From NCBI GenBank assembly GCA_017993615.1, contig JAGOMJ010000005.1, positions 1 through 38,945 of the forward strand: 38,945 bases of DNA, given 5' to 3'. Positions 17,391-26,088 of this stretch are shown piece by piece (position 1 is the first letter of the stretch; every line of letters starts with the position of its first letter). Source of the stretch: Smithella sp. Its GTDB lineage: Bacteria > Desulfobacterota > Syntrophia > Syntrophales > Smithellaceae. The notes below the pieces were generated by a model. That model did no database searches. It was not told the origin of the DNA and saw only the letters and a program-made list of their open reading frames with translations. Position numbers and translations under genes: made by a program.

Positions 17391-18470
17391 TCAGGTATTG
17401 ACTTTGTATAAAAGAAATGCGGCGGCAGCACCGAAAAGAATGTTTGCCGCCCAGGCGGCCAACACAACAGGCAGCATTTCTGATTTGCCCAGAGACATGC
17501 AGAAGGCATGGACGATCCAGTAGGAAAAACCGATAAAAATGCCTATGCCGATGCTCTGCATGACGCCGCCGCTTCGTTCGGAGCGCAGAGCAAAGGGTAC
17601 GGCAATCAGAACCATAATCAAAATCACAAAAGGAAAGGCCGTCTTGCCGTGCAGATCGACGTTGTATTTGCGGGCATCGAAACCTTCCGATTGTATCTTT
17701 TGCACATATCGGCGCAGTTCAAAATACCCCATTTTTTCAACATCCTTCTGCATTACTTTGAAATCTTCCGGTTTTTCCGGAAGCGGGATGATTTTTTCTT
17801 TTGAGCGTTCCAGAACCGGGGCACGGTTATCATCGAAGCGCGTCGTAAGCAGATCATGAAAAACCCAGCGGCCGTTTTTCCATTCGGCGCGGCGGGCGTC
17901 AATGCGGCTGATCAGGGTAAAGTCCTTGTTTAAATAAGTGATCATGACGCCGTGCAGGATGTTTTTTCCGATGTCAAACATTTTGAAATTATAGATGGCA
18001 TTGTCGCTGCGGTACCAGATTTCATTCTGTTTAAAGAAGCCGGGCGTTTTTTGTTTTTTCACCTCGATGTTTTTGATGTAGGTCGTTTTTTGAACGGCGG
18101 CCGGTGTAATCAGTTCCGTAAAAGAAAAGTAAAACACCGCGGTGAGAGAGGCGAACATGACGATGGGCAGAGCCATTCTGAAGATATTGATCCCGTTGGC
18201 TTTCATCGCGGTGATTTCGCTGAATTTCGTCAGGGAGCTGAAGGTCATCAATGTGGCCAGCAGGATCGAGGGAGGCAACACATAGGATATAATCATGGGA
18301 ACGGAGAAGATAAAGTACGACGCCATTTGTGCCGCCGTGGCCTGATGGCTCAGAAACATTCTGATGCGTTCGAAAAAATCGACGATCAAAAAAAGCGCAA
18401 TGAACGCCAGAAACGTTATCGTGAAGAACTTTAAAAATTCTTTCAGAATATATTTATCCAGAAGTTTCAC
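17391..18470 (-). CDS. lptG: LPS export permease LptG
   Basis: A 359-aa YjgP/YjgQ-family permease, one of two membrane subunits of the LptB2FG machine that lifts LPS out of the inner membrane. Membrane helices occupy ~12-130 and ~280-355, around a periplasmic beta-jellyroll (~135-270). The start MKLLDKYILKEFLKFF and the region AMKANGINIFRMALP are typical. The start is GTG 18470. It lies 51 nt downstream of lptF on the same strand, so the pair is an operon. I call this one LptG because it is second and shorter; the paralogues are alike and the F/G names could be swapped. Confidence 0.9.
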   Translation of the reverse strand: MKLLDKYILKEFLKFFTITFLAFIALFLIVDFFERIRMFLSHQATAAQMASYFIFSVPMIISYVLPPSILLATLMTFSSLTKFSEITAMKANGINIFRMALPIVMFASLTAVFYFSFTELITPAAVQKTTYIKNIEVKKQKTPGFFKQNEIWYRSDNAIYNFKMFDIGKNILHGVMITYLNKDFTLISRIDARRAEWKNGRWVFHDLLTTRFDDNRAPVLERSKEKIIPLPEKPEDFKVMQKDVEKMGYFELRRYVQKIQSEGFDARKYNVDLHGKTAFPFVILIMVLIAVPFALRSERSGGVMQSIGIGIFIGFSYWIVHAFCMSLGKSEMLPVVLAAWAANILFGAAAAFLLYKVNT

Positions 18471-18521
18471 GTCGACGTCCTCGGATGAGTCTCCAGTGTG
18501 CCGGGAGCAATAAAAATATGT

Positions 18522-19637
18522 TTAAAAAAGATAAATCTCTTTGCTGGTTATGTAAAACATGAAAATGCCGATGAAAGCAAATGAAATATTGGGAATCCAG
18601 ACGCCAACGGCCACGGGGATGTAGCCTGTTTCAGCCAGCGCTTCGCCGCCGATGCGCAGCAGATAATACAAGCAAACCGTGATCAGGCCGACGGCAAATC
18701 CTCTGGCCTTGACGGAGCGCTGGCTTCGCATGCCGAGCGGCAGCGCCAGCAGACCGAAAAAGATGCACGCCAGCGGTATGGAAAATTTCTTGTGGGCTTC
18801 GATGGACAATTCCCGAACATCTTTTTCGCTCATCCCGGGTTTTTTCATGTTTTGCAGTAATTCGGTCATGGTCATGTCTTTGGCGGCTTTCGACGCTTTA
18901 TCGAATTCAGCCAGGGCGGCATACAAATCCAGATTGATTTCATAGCTCTGAAAATCAATTTTACGGTAATTTTTTAAATCGGAACTGACCGTGTGGATAG
19001 ATCCGTTTTCCATCCGAAGCTTCACCCTCATGGTGTCGGGGTCGGAAACCAGGAAGGCCCGGGGTGCGATAATGGTGTTCTGTTCGCCGATGGTGCGTTT
19101 GTCGGAAACGATGACCTCTTCCAAAGCGTGATTCCCCTCGGAAATTTTATTGGTATAAATAATAAAGCCCTTAAAGCTGTCATTAAAAACTTTTTCCTTG
19201 ATGCCGACACTGGCATTTTGCTGTGCGATATCGAAAAGCAGCCGCTTGGTCGCGAAATTGCTCTGTGGTGCGACGAAATAACTGACCAGCAGCGTGAAAA
19301 CAAACGCGAGCAGGGAAGCGACCGCAACCGGATAATATATTCTGGCCATACTGACGCCGGATGTCTTCAGCGCCGTGATTTCATTGTCGGAGGATAATCG
19401 GCCGATCGCGATGAGGATGGAGATCAGAAGCGCAATCGGAATGGTAAAAAGCATGAAATAGGGCAGCATAAAAATGAAAATTTTTGCGATGGAAAAAATG
19501 CTGACGCCTTTATTGATGAACAAGTCCATGATTTGAAGAATTTTCCCCATCAGTAAAACGAACGTCAGGACGCAAAGAATCAGAATAAAAGGGAACGCGA
19601 TTTCCTTAAATATATAGCGGTCGATGATTTTGCGCAT
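18522..19637 (-). CDS. lptF: LPS export permease LptF
   Basis: A 371-aa YjgP/YjgQ permease, partner of LptG. The opening MRKIIDRYIFKEIAFPF is typical. Membrane segments lie around 15-125 and 275-365, with a jellyroll between. The coupling-helix region DNEITALKTSGVSMARIYYP matches the family, and EAHKKFSIPLACIFFGLLALPLG begins the second membrane half. ATG 19637. First gene of lptF-lptG; lptA, lptB and lptC are not in the window. It diverges from a GT9 glycosyltransferase, which also suggests LPS work. Confidence 0.9.
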   Translation of the reverse strand: MRKIIDRYIFKEIAFPFILILCVLTFVLLMGKILQIMDLFINKGVSIFSIAKIFIFMLPYFMLFTIPIALLISILIAIGRLSSDNEITALKTSGVSMARIYYPVAVASLLAFVFTLLVSYFVAPQSNFATKRLLFDIAQQNASVGIKEKVFNDSFKGFIIYTNKISEGNHALEEVIVSDKRTIGEQNTIIAPRAFLVSDPDTMRVKLRMENGSIHTVSSDLKNYRKIDFQSYEINLDLYAALAEFDKASKAAKDMTMTELLQNMKKPGMSEKDVRELSIEAHKKFSIPLACIFFGLLALPLGMRSQRSVKARGFAVGLITVCLYYLLRIGGEALAETGYIPVAVGVWIPNISFAFIGIFMFYITSKEIYLF

Positions 19638-19940
19638 GGCCTGATCAACTCTTTTTTTAATGGATTTCCAGACATAAAAAGAGCGCCGTCGCGATCAAAA
19701 GGATCCCGGGTCATGCCCTGTTTTTTGTCCGGGTTGAAATTAACACGCAATGATGAATTTTCTCAAGTAAAACATGCAGAGATTCTGAAACCATGTTTGC
19801 ATGATTCAGGCGGCGGACGTTCGTGAAATGACCGACGGATTTCGAAAAAAAACGATTGGCCTTCCATTCATTGATTGACAGTTTCAATCATTTTTTTTAT
19901 GGTGATGCCAAATCTTACCCGTTGTGAAAGGGATCGGTCT
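19638..19940. other. Divergent intergenic region between lptF and the GT9 gene
   Basis: About 300 nt with no gene. On the minus strand, TTGAGA (19766-19761), a 17-nt spacer and TTAATT (19743-19738) form a candidate promoter for lptF-lptG. On the plus strand, AAGGGA (19928-19933) lies 7 nt before ATG 19941 and fixes the glycosyltransferase start. Nothing else stands out. Confidence 0.5.
19738..19766 (-). promoter_or_regulatory. Candidate lptF-lptG promoter
   Basis: On the minus strand: -35 TTGAGA, 17-nt spacer, -10 TTAATT, about 100 nt before the lptF ATG. Both boxes match at 4-5 of 6 positions. Confidence 0.4.
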
Positions 19941-21176
19941 ATGAAGGTTGATACAATGCGCCGGATAGATTTTTATGCAGGCGTCCCGCTGTGTTTTTTC
20001 GGGTCCCTGTTTTATAAAGCGGTGAAATGGCTTTCCCCGCGGACAAAGAAAGATCCGAAAAATGTCCTGTTTATAGAACTGTCGGAAATGGGCAGCGCCA
20101 TTCTTGTGGATCCGGCAATGAGAAAACTGCGCGACACAACCGGCGCCCAGTTGCATTTTGCCATCTTTAAAAAAAACAAGCCCAGCCTCGATCTACTGCA
20201 AACCGTTTCGCCGGACAATATTTACACCATCCGGGAGGACCGTCTTTCGTCTTTTCTGATGGACACGTTTAAATTCCTGCATTGGACGAGAAAGAGAAAA
20301 ATCGACACGGTCATCGATTTGGAACTGTTTTCCCGTTTTACCGCACTGCTGACCGGTTTCAGCGGTGCTTCAAACAAGGCAGGTTTTCATGCCTATTTCA
20401 ATGAAGGTCTTTATCGCGGCGATTTTCTGTCGCATAAAGTCGCCTATAACCCGCACATGCATATCGCGAAAAATTTCATCGCTTTAGTCAATGCCCTGCT
20501 TTCGCCGAAAGAAGAAATCCCCTATTCCAAAACCAGGATTCAGGATGCAGAAATCAGCATGGCCAAAGTGCACATCACGGATACCCAGAAAAAGACGGTC
20601 CTGGACATCATTCGCGGATGCTTTGATGCTTTCGATCCTTCCCGGCATAAAATTGTTCTAATCAATCCCAATGCCAGTGAAATGCTTGTTCAGCGGCGCT
20701 GGCCGCAGGCCTATTACGGACACCTGATAAAAATGATTCTGGGACAATGTTCCCATGCGGTTGTTCTGATTACCGGCGATCCGCGTGAGCGGGAGGAGGC
20801 AGAGCGCCTCAAGGAACAGGTTCAGGATGAGCGATGTGTTAACTTCGCCGGCAAAGTATCCTTTGCCCAGCTTCCCCAACTATACAGCGTCTCGGAATTT
20901 ATGGTGACCAACGATTCCGGACCGCCGCATTTTGCCGCCATTACCGAGATGCCCACCTACGTCATCTTTGGGCCGGAAACGCCTGCACTTTACGGGTCCC
21001 TGGGCCGGACCACGCCGATTTATGCCGGACTGGCCTGCTCGCCGTGTGTCAGTGCATCGAACCATCGAAAGACGGCCTGCACAGACAATGTCTGTCTGAA
21101 GGTGATTACCTCATCGCAGGTTTTTGAAACGATCAGGCCTGTGCTCGACAGAATCAATGCTGAGACTCTTCTGTAA
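19941..21176 (+). CDS. Glycosyltransferase family 9 (heptosyltransferase-like)
   Basis: A 411-aa GT9-like enzyme, probably adding sugars to LPS core or a related surface glycan. The N-terminal Rossmann half has NVLFIELSEMGSAILVDPAM. The C-terminal half has the GT9 nucleotide-sugar region MVTNDSGPPHFAAI followed by IFGPETPALYGSL, then a Cys-rich stretch (LACSPCVSASNHRKTACTDNVCLK) common in this subgroup. The frame runs up to TTG 19875, but ATG 19941 has AAGGGA 7 nt upstream and gives the natural N-terminus. A short hydrophobic patch (~10-30) may attach it to the membrane. Divergent from lptFG. Donor and acceptor unknown. Confidence 0.88.
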   Translation: MKVDTMRRIDFYAGVPLCFFGSLFYKAVKWLSPRTKKDPKNVLFIELSEMGSAILVDPAMRKLRDTTGAQLHFAIFKKNKPSLDLLQTVSPDNIYTIREDRLSSFLMDTFKFLHWTRKRKIDTVIDLELFSRFTALLTGFSGASNKAGFHAYFNEGLYRGDFLSHKVAYNPHMHIAKNFIALVNALLSPKEEIPYSKTRIQDAEISMAKVHITDTQKKTVLDIIRGCFDAFDPSRHKIVLINPNASEMLVQRRWPQAYYGHLIKMILGQCSHAVVLITGDPREREEAERLKEQVQDERCVNFAGKVSFAQLPQLYSVSEFMVTNDSGPPHFAAITEMPTYVIFGPETPALYGSLGRTTPIYAGLACSPCVSASNHRKTACTDNVCLKVITSSQVFETIRPVLDRINAETLL

Positions 21177-21187
21177 AGAAAGCGCGG

Positions 21188-21478
21188 TCAGCTTTTTTTA
21201 AACAGCGCTTCCAGTTTGTCTCCGGGGGTGTTTTGAGAGGGTGCATCGGATAGCGTTTCCGTTTGCCGGAATCTGAAGAAATCGCAGAAATTGGAGCGGG
21301 CTTTATCCAGGACGCGTTCCGCTTGCGGTTCGCGGCAGTCATTATACGCGCCGGCATCGTAAAAAGAGCAGTTCAGGCAGCAATGCAAATCCGCGCTGCA
21401 GACGGGGCACTGGGATTGTCGTCCGGTATAAACATTATCCGAAATTTCATTGAGGCATTTGTGACATCGTCGCATCAT
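21188..21478 (-). CDS. Small zinc-ribbon-like conserved protein
   Basis: A 96-aa soluble protein rich in Cys: RRCHKC, SQCPVC, HCCLNCSFYD, a later DCREPQAE and SNFCDFF. Paired CxxC motifs suggest one or two zinc sites. Similar short proteins with CxNCxFYDPG...CREPQAE and a CDxF end are common in Deltaproteobacteria, unnamed. The open frame reaches 21607, but that would overlap the next gene by 32 nt and adds unrelated residues. ATG 21478 (or 21475) starts at the conserved part, without a clear Shine-Dalgarno. TTGACA lies upstream (near 21516 on this strand) and could give it its own promoter. Function unknown. Confidence 0.7.
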   Translation of the reverse strand: MMRRCHKCLNEISDNVYTGRQSQCPVCSADLHCCLNCSFYDAGAYNDCREPQAERVLDKARSNFCDFFRFRQTETLSDAPSQNTPGDKLEALFKKS

Positions 21479-21575
21479 GTCAAAAAAATACATGTTGTGT
21501 TGAATTTTTGTCAAGCCAATTTGAAAGCAATAATGCATTTCCGAGCGCGACGGAAAGCAGGGCTTCTTGATTTCA

Positions 21576-21938
21576 TTATGTTTTAAGCCAATTTCTGGCC
21601 AGGTCAAGGTTGCTGAAATATCTCGCTTCCAAATGGGTGTTCAGGGTGGCTGTTTTTAAAAAAGTTTCCAATCTGTCATTGCCGGGAACATCCAGGATAG
21701 CCGTCTTTCCCGTTGCCTTATCGGGACGTCTGATATAATAAAGAACATCGTGGTATCCCGAGCCTTCATTAAGGGTTCGCACGTCGATCAGCAACCGACT
21801 GCCTTTTTCATTCCTCAGGGAATCAATCTCCTTTTGCAACCGCGAAACATTGGTTCTTGTTACCGTGCCTGAAAGAATAATTTCAATGATTCCGTCGTTT
21901 ATCGATGCTGACAGGCGGTATTCCTTATCGTTTGTCAC
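21576..21938 (-). CDS. Small STAS-like protein of unknown function
   Basis: A 120-aa soluble protein. An opening beta segment (IEIILSGTVTRTNVSRLQKE), a core strand LLIDVRTLN, a central YHDVLYYIRRP and a closing helix DLARNWLKT suggest a SpoIIAA/STAS-like alpha-beta fold. The match is by pattern only and no phosphorylatable Ser is evident. ATG 21938. Immediately upstream of the zinc-ribbon protein on the same strand, so they may be cotranscribed. Function unknown. Confidence 0.7.
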   Translation of the reverse strand: MTNDKEYRLSASINDGIIEIILSGTVTRTNVSRLQKEIDSLRNEKGSRLLIDVRTLNEGSGYHDVLYYIRRPDKATGKTAILDVPGNDRLETFLKTATLNTHLEARYFSNLDLARNWLKT

Positions 21939-22167
21939 TTTTTCCCCTCACGATCGCGATACGCTATTCTCGTCCGCCGGACGATGATGAATTTTGTAAA
22001 AGCGGTGTATTCATCTCTCAATAATGAAAAATATAATTTTGCATATACTCAGATTGTAAAAAAATATCAATCCCTCGAAAGTGGGATTTTGACGTGTCTG
22101 AATTCGCCATGCAACGAGGAGGCCCGGGGCGGGAGAAAACTCTTCAGAGGGCTTGATCAGCGTATTT

Positions 22168-23400
22168 TCAATCCGGCGCAACCGGATTTTTCTTGTCGAG
22201 GATGCGTGCCACCAGCATACCCGAAACATTGTCGCCGACAGCATTAAGCATTGTTGCCGGTGCGTCAACAAGCGTTCCAATCATCGTAATGATCGGAAAA
22301 GCTTCCATCGGGAAACCATAAAAGGAAATAATCAGCAGTTCGCCGATGGTACCGCCGCCGGGAATGCCGCTGACCACCACGCCGGTCAGCAAAGCAATCC
22401 CAAAAGCCGTTAAAAGGGTTTCGGCACCTGAAAAAGGCATATTGAAGAGGCCGAAAAGAAACGCAATCTTCAAAACGGCGGCCAGGCACGAGCCTTCCAT
22501 ATGCATGGTTGCGCCGACGGGGATAACGATCTCGCGAATATCCCGGGGAACGCCATTTTTATCGGCGGCTTCCAGATTGGCGGGAATGGCGGCCATGGAA
22601 CTGCCGGTGGCCAGGGCAATCAGAGATGGCGGAATGATGTTTTTCCAGAAGCGACGCATGCCATCGATACCGGCGGCGATAAAAGCGTACAGGCTGAAAG
22701 CGATGAAAAAATACAAAAAAGCCGTGGGGTAATAAACCATCATGGCCCGTGCGTAAGAGTCAAGCAGTTGCGGCCCGAAAACGCCGACCAAATAAGCGAA
22801 ATAGGCACAGAGGCCGACGGGAGCATAATACATGATAAAGGAAATCACTTTCATCATCACGGCGCTTCCCGAATTCAGAAAATTCGCAAACGGTTTTCCG
22901 CGCTCACCCGTCACAGAGGCGGCCAATCCGGTTAATACTGAAAAAACAATCAGGGCCAGCATGTTCTTTTTAGAAAGAAGCTCTGTGAAATCGCCGACGG
23001 TGAAAGCCTTGACGATCTGGTCGGAAGCTTTGAGGTGTTCGACATCAACACCGTTACCCAGACCGATGTTCAAGCCTGCGGCCGGCGGGAAAAAGATCAC
23101 GGCGGCAATCATGACCGCCGACGCGATCAGGCCGGTTGCGATAAAAACAAAAATCATCGCAGACATGATTTTTCCCAGCCGTCGGATATTTTGCATACCG
23201 GCGACGGCGGAGGCTATGGAAAAGAAGACCAGCGGAACGATTGCGGTAAAGATCAGATTCAGGAAGATATCGCCCAGGGGTTTGAGGCGTACGGCATCGG
23301 CCTTAAAAACAAAGCCCAAAACGGCGCCGATGACAATCGAAGCAATTAGTAAAATGGAAAAACCGTACGATTTTAAAAAAGATGGTTGTGTCGGATTCAT
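22168..23400 (-). CDS. Dicarboxylate/amino acid:cation symporter (DAACS family)
   Basis: A 410-aa inner-membrane carrier of the GltP/DctA/SstT type with about eight membrane helices and two re-entrant loops. Visible motifs: the Ser-rich loop ALATGSSMAAIPANLEAA, then IPVGATMHMEGS (the NMDGT-like site, here HMEGS), and GIPGGGTIGELL in the second hairpin. MNPTQPSFLKSYG starts at ATG 23400; an upstream in-frame codon at 23424 would overlap the previous gene. Only 4 nt separate it from the VanX-like gene stop. Substrate is unclear: glutamate, aspartate, dicarboxylates and small neutral amino acids all occur in the family. Confidence 0.9.
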   Translation of the reverse strand: MNPTQPSFLKSYGFSILLIASIVIGAVLGFVFKADAVRLKPLGDIFLNLIFTAIVPLVFFSIASAVAGMQNIRRLGKIMSAMIFVFIATGLIASAVMIAAVIFFPPAAGLNIGLGNGVDVEHLKASDQIVKAFTVGDFTELLSKKNMLALIVFSVLTGLAASVTGERGKPFANFLNSGSAVMMKVISFIMYYAPVGLCAYFAYLVGVFGPQLLDSYARAMMVYYPTAFLYFFIAFSLYAFIAAGIDGMRRFWKNIIPPSLIALATGSSMAAIPANLEAADKNGVPRDIREIVIPVGATMHMEGSCLAAVLKIAFLFGLFNMPFSGAETLLTAFGIALLTGVVVSGIPGGGTIGELLIISFYGFPMEAFPIITMIGTLVDAPATMLNAVGDNVSGMLVARILDKKNPVAPD

Positions 23401-23404
23401 GTTT

Positions 23405-24172
23405 TCACTCGATAATGAAATCAAAATATGTGTCGGGGTAAGGTTCGTTTTTCAGGGTGTAGTGCCACCATTCCAGATCGTAATTCTTGAAGCCGTGCTT
23501 TTCCATCAGCGATTTGAGCAGCAGCCGGTTGATCTTTTGTTGTTCTCCGATTTTTGCGTTTGCCGTATGCGACAGTTCATGAAAACAGTCAAATCCGGTG
23601 CCCATATCGATGCTGTTATCCGCAAAGCGTTTTCCCGAAGGCAGGTAGCATTCGGATAAGGTTTGTCCCGGGGTGTAATCGGGCTGCGGCGGCGCGGACA
23701 ACAAAACGATAGTCAGATCAACGGTGCTGCCGCGGCTGTGGCTGGACCGGTCGGCAATAAACCCGTCCGTAAACAGATTCCGTTTGTCCACCGTAGGATA
23801 GAATTCTTTTCTGGTTTTCGTGTTTTCGATGTCCTTTGCCCAGCGGACGAAATGATGCACCGCCCGTTGCGGGCGATAACAGTCGTAGATTTTCAGGGTC
23901 AGCGAATAAGCCTCAAGATCCTTCTGGACCAGCGCCAGCGCATCGGCCGCTTCTTTCGTCAGATAACATTTCGGGGCCAGATAGCCGTCAACCCGTTCGC
24001 CCAGGAAGTTGTGCGCACCGTGATAACGGATATCAAGCAGCGCGCCTGGAATGACTGTTTGAATATCCACAAAACGGTCCGGCTTTTTGTTCAGGTCGGA
24101 GCAATGCGCCGCGGACGCAAAATAAAAAAAAGAAAATGAAACTGTTACTGCCAGTAAAAACCTGATTTTCAT
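23405..24172 (-). CDS. D-alanyl-D-alanine dipeptidase (VanX/DdpX family, M15D)
   Basis: A 255-aa exported zinc peptidase. Signal peptide MKIRFLLAVTVSFSFFYFASA. The zinc motif SxHxxGxxxD reads SSHSRGSTVD; the second, ExxH, reads EWWHY, with Glu as general base and His as third zinc ligand. The segments DIRYHGAHNFLGERVDGY and YDCYRPQRAVHHFV are typical of VanX/DdpX. With a signal peptide it acts in the periplasm on D-Ala-D-Ala released from murein, so salvage is likelier than vancomycin resistance; no vanH/vanA-like genes are nearby. 20 nt from the upstream YkuD gene, 4 nt from the symporter. Confidence 0.93.
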   Translation of the reverse strand: MKIRFLLAVTVSFSFFYFASAAHCSDLNKKPDRFVDIQTVIPGALLDIRYHGAHNFLGERVDGYLAPKCYLTKEAADALALVQKDLEAYSLTLKIYDCYRPQRAVHHFVRWAKDIENTKTRKEFYPTVDKRNLFTDGFIADRSSHSRGSTVDLTIVLLSAPPQPDYTPGQTLSECYLPSGKRFADNSIDMGTGFDCFHELSHTANAKIGEQQKINRLLLKSLMEKHGFKNYDLEWWHYTLKNEPYPDTYFDFIIE

Positions 24173-24192
24173 GTTATCCTGCTCCCGGATTA

Positions 24193-24906
24193 TTATTTCA
24201 GGCCCATGATGATCAGCGGCGCTGCCGCCGGATCAAGCCAGTGAAGAAGCCTGAGGATATTTTCTTCGGATACTGCCACGCAACCTGCGGTGGGAACGCT
24301 CTTGTCCTTCCAAACATGGACGAAAATAGCGCTGCCTCTTCCCTGGACGACCGGGTTGGTGTTATACGCGATCACGATTCCGTATTTATAAAGGTCGTCA
24401 TCACGTTTCATTCTTTCATACGATGTCGATTGCGTCACGGATTGCTTTGTCCAGCGGTTATAATCTGCCGCTTCGGAATCGTCAACCCAGATATCATCTT
24501 CTTTGATTTGGCGATAGAGCATTTTCGTGTTTGCAGAGTCAGCATAACCAAACGCCATGACCAGGGGGAAAATGCCGGAAGGGGTTTTTCCGTCGCCTTC
24601 TCTTTTTTCCCCTGGCGGCGCAAAACCGTTTCGTCCAATGACGGCGTCCATGGGGGGGGAGACCGCCGACCAGTTTCCTTCACGTTGCTCCATGACATAA
24701 ACGATTGTTCGGGTGAAAATCCAGAAACCGCAGCGTTGCACAAGAAGCACCTGGGAAGAACCGTCCGGTTGATGAGGCCTGGACATTAAAAAATCCGCAG
24801 CATCAAATTTTGTGTTGAAACAGGAAAAGGCGCATCCGGAAACGGATGAAAACGCCATAATTACTGAAAATATAAGGACAAATTTTAACGGATAAAATAT
24901 CTTCAT
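24193..24906 (-). CDS. L,D-transpeptidase (YkuD) family lipoprotein
   Basis: A 237-aa protein with a lipoprotein signal: hydrophobic stretch, then VSGC with Cys25 as lipidation site. The YkuD catalytic motif is HVWKDKSVPTAGCVAV, with His and Cys spaced as in L,D-transpeptidases, but TAGCVAV replaces the usual S/THGCVRL. This variant belongs to the 'L,D-transpeptidase family, YbiS-unlike' group. The domain also contains GDGKTPSGIFPL. The start could be TTG 24918 or ATG 24906; the latter gives a standard signal. First of a three-gene operon with the dipeptidase and symporter. It may make 3-3 cross-links, attach protein to murein, or trim murein peptides. Confidence 0.88.
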   Translation of the reverse strand: MKIFYPLKFVLIFSVIMAFSSVSGCAFSCFNTKFDAADFLMSRPHQPDGSSQVLLVQRCGFWIFTRTIVYVMEQREGNWSAVSPPMDAVIGRNGFAPPGEKREGDGKTPSGIFPLVMAFGYADSANTKMLYRQIKEDDIWVDDSEAADYNRWTKQSVTQSTSYERMKRDDDLYKYGIVIAYNTNPVVQGRGSAIFVHVWKDKSVPTAGCVAVSEENILRLLHWLDPAAAPLIIMGLK

Positions 24907-24992
24907 AAAATCATTCAATATTTTGGAAATGACGGCCTAGAATACGGTAAAACTATAAAAAAATCAAGTAATAACAGCAGACGAAGTTATGC

Positions 24993-25020
24993 TTGACTTT
25001 AAATATTTTTCTGTGATAGC
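24993..25020 (+). promoter_or_regulatory. Candidate promoter for the M23 peptidase gene
   Basis: TTGACT (24993-24998), a 16-nt spacer and GATAGC (25015-25020), about 60 nt before the GTG start. Confidence 0.35.
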
Positions 25021-25081
25021 AAAGTGCATCTGAATGGCACTTGATCGATAATCTCATAATAAATTTCGCAGGAAAGAAGCA

Positions 25082-25978
25082 GTGTCCGATAATTTTTTTA
25101 CATTTATGATTATTCCCAACCGGAAGAGCGGGGTCAAAAAAATATCCGTTCCGAAGGTTGCCATCCGTAATATTCTCATTGGCGCCATCGTCGTTGTTCT
25201 GATCGCTCTGTTTGTCATTTATGATTATGCCAGCATCAAGCGCGACCGGGCGGAACTGGCCCGGTTGAGAGCGCAGACGAAAGAACAATCCCGTCAATTG
25301 CAGGATATGGGCATGAAAATAGATCAGTTTGCCGATCGCCTGGAAGCCTTGAGGCAGTATGACAAACAGATCCGGGTTCTGGCCCATGAAACCAACCTGA
25401 GCAAGAAAATGCCCCTGGGCGTGGGCGGATCAGAAGAAGTCAGAATGAAGGATTTGGTTGATAAAGACCATGAACAAATTATCGCGGGCATGCGCAGAAA
25501 CTTCGAAAAGCTTCATGAAGAAGCCAATGAAAGAGAGAGAAGCTTCACCGAACTATTGGGGTATTTGGGCCAACAGAAAGCCGTTCTGGCTTCAACCCCT
25601 TCGCTCTGGCCGGTGAAGGGATGGGTGACGTCCGAATTTGGCATGAGAAGATCGCCCTTCCGATCGGGAATGGAATTTCATAAAGGCCTCGACATTTCCA
25701 CCCGGTTCGGAAAAGAAGTGGTCGCGCCGGCGGACGGTTTGGTGATCAGCAGCGGTTACGGACCGCAAGACGGCAATTACGTCAAAATCGATCACGGCCA
25801 TGGGTTTACTACAGCCTATTTGCATTTGTCCAGAATGACGGTGAAACAGGGAACGCGGGTCAACCGAGGAGATGTTATCGGTTATGTCGGCGATACGGGA
25901 CGCAGTACCGGTCCGCATTTGCACTATGCTGTTTTAGTTAACAATGTCGAGGTAAATCCGAGAAAATATCTGAGATAA
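25082..25978 (+). CDS. Membrane-anchored M23 (LytM-type) metallopeptidase
   Basis: A 298-aa murein endopeptidase or regulator. A short cytoplasmic part precedes one membrane helix (~37-60, ILIGAIVVVLIALFVIYDY), then a coiled coil (~60-160). The C-terminal M23 domain (~175-298) keeps the zinc residues: HKGLDIS (H...D) and GPHLHYAV (HxH). So it is likely active, not an EnvC-type degenerate activator. The start is GTG 25082 behind AGGAAAGAA. Opens divergently from the YkuD operon, 110 nt upstream of secA. M23 next to secA is a recurring delta-proteobacterial arrangement as I recall it. Confidence 0.9.
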   Translation: MSDNFFTFMIIPNRKSGVKKISVPKVAIRNILIGAIVVVLIALFVIYDYASIKRDRAELARLRAQTKEQSRQLQDMGMKIDQFADRLEALRQYDKQIRVLAHETNLSKKMPLGVGGSEEVRMKDLVDKDHEQIIAGMRRNFEKLHEEANERERSFTELLGYLGQQKAVLASTPSLWPVKGWVTSEFGMRRSPFRSGMEFHKGLDISTRFGKEVVAPADGLVISSGYGPQDGNYVKIDHGHGFTTAYLHLSRMTVKQGTRVNRGDVIGYVGDTGRSTGPHLHYAVLVNNVEVNPRKYLR

Positions 25979-26030
25979 TGATTGACTGATTTTACCTGAA
26001 GTTGTATTGATACATTCACTGATTGAATAG

Positions 26031-26056
26031 ACCGGTTAATTGGCCGGTTTTTTTTT
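26031..26056 (+). terminator. Intrinsic terminator between the M23 gene and secA
   Basis: ACCGG (26031-26035) pairs with CCGGT (26044-26048) around an 8-nt loop, followed by nine T. It ends the M23 transcript; secA starts 33 nt later, so secA may need its own promoter (TTGACT 25982-25987 with TATTGA 26005-26010 is a weak candidate, which would place the hairpin in the secA leader). Confidence 0.65.
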
Positions 26057-26088
26057 AAAAAAATATGGAATTTTAGGGTATTGATTGA

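Noticed and set aside
21984..22247. 87-aa plus-strand ORF overlapping the symporter 3' end
   Set aside because: No ribosome site, ends antisense to a confident gene, and its composition looks like a shadow frame.
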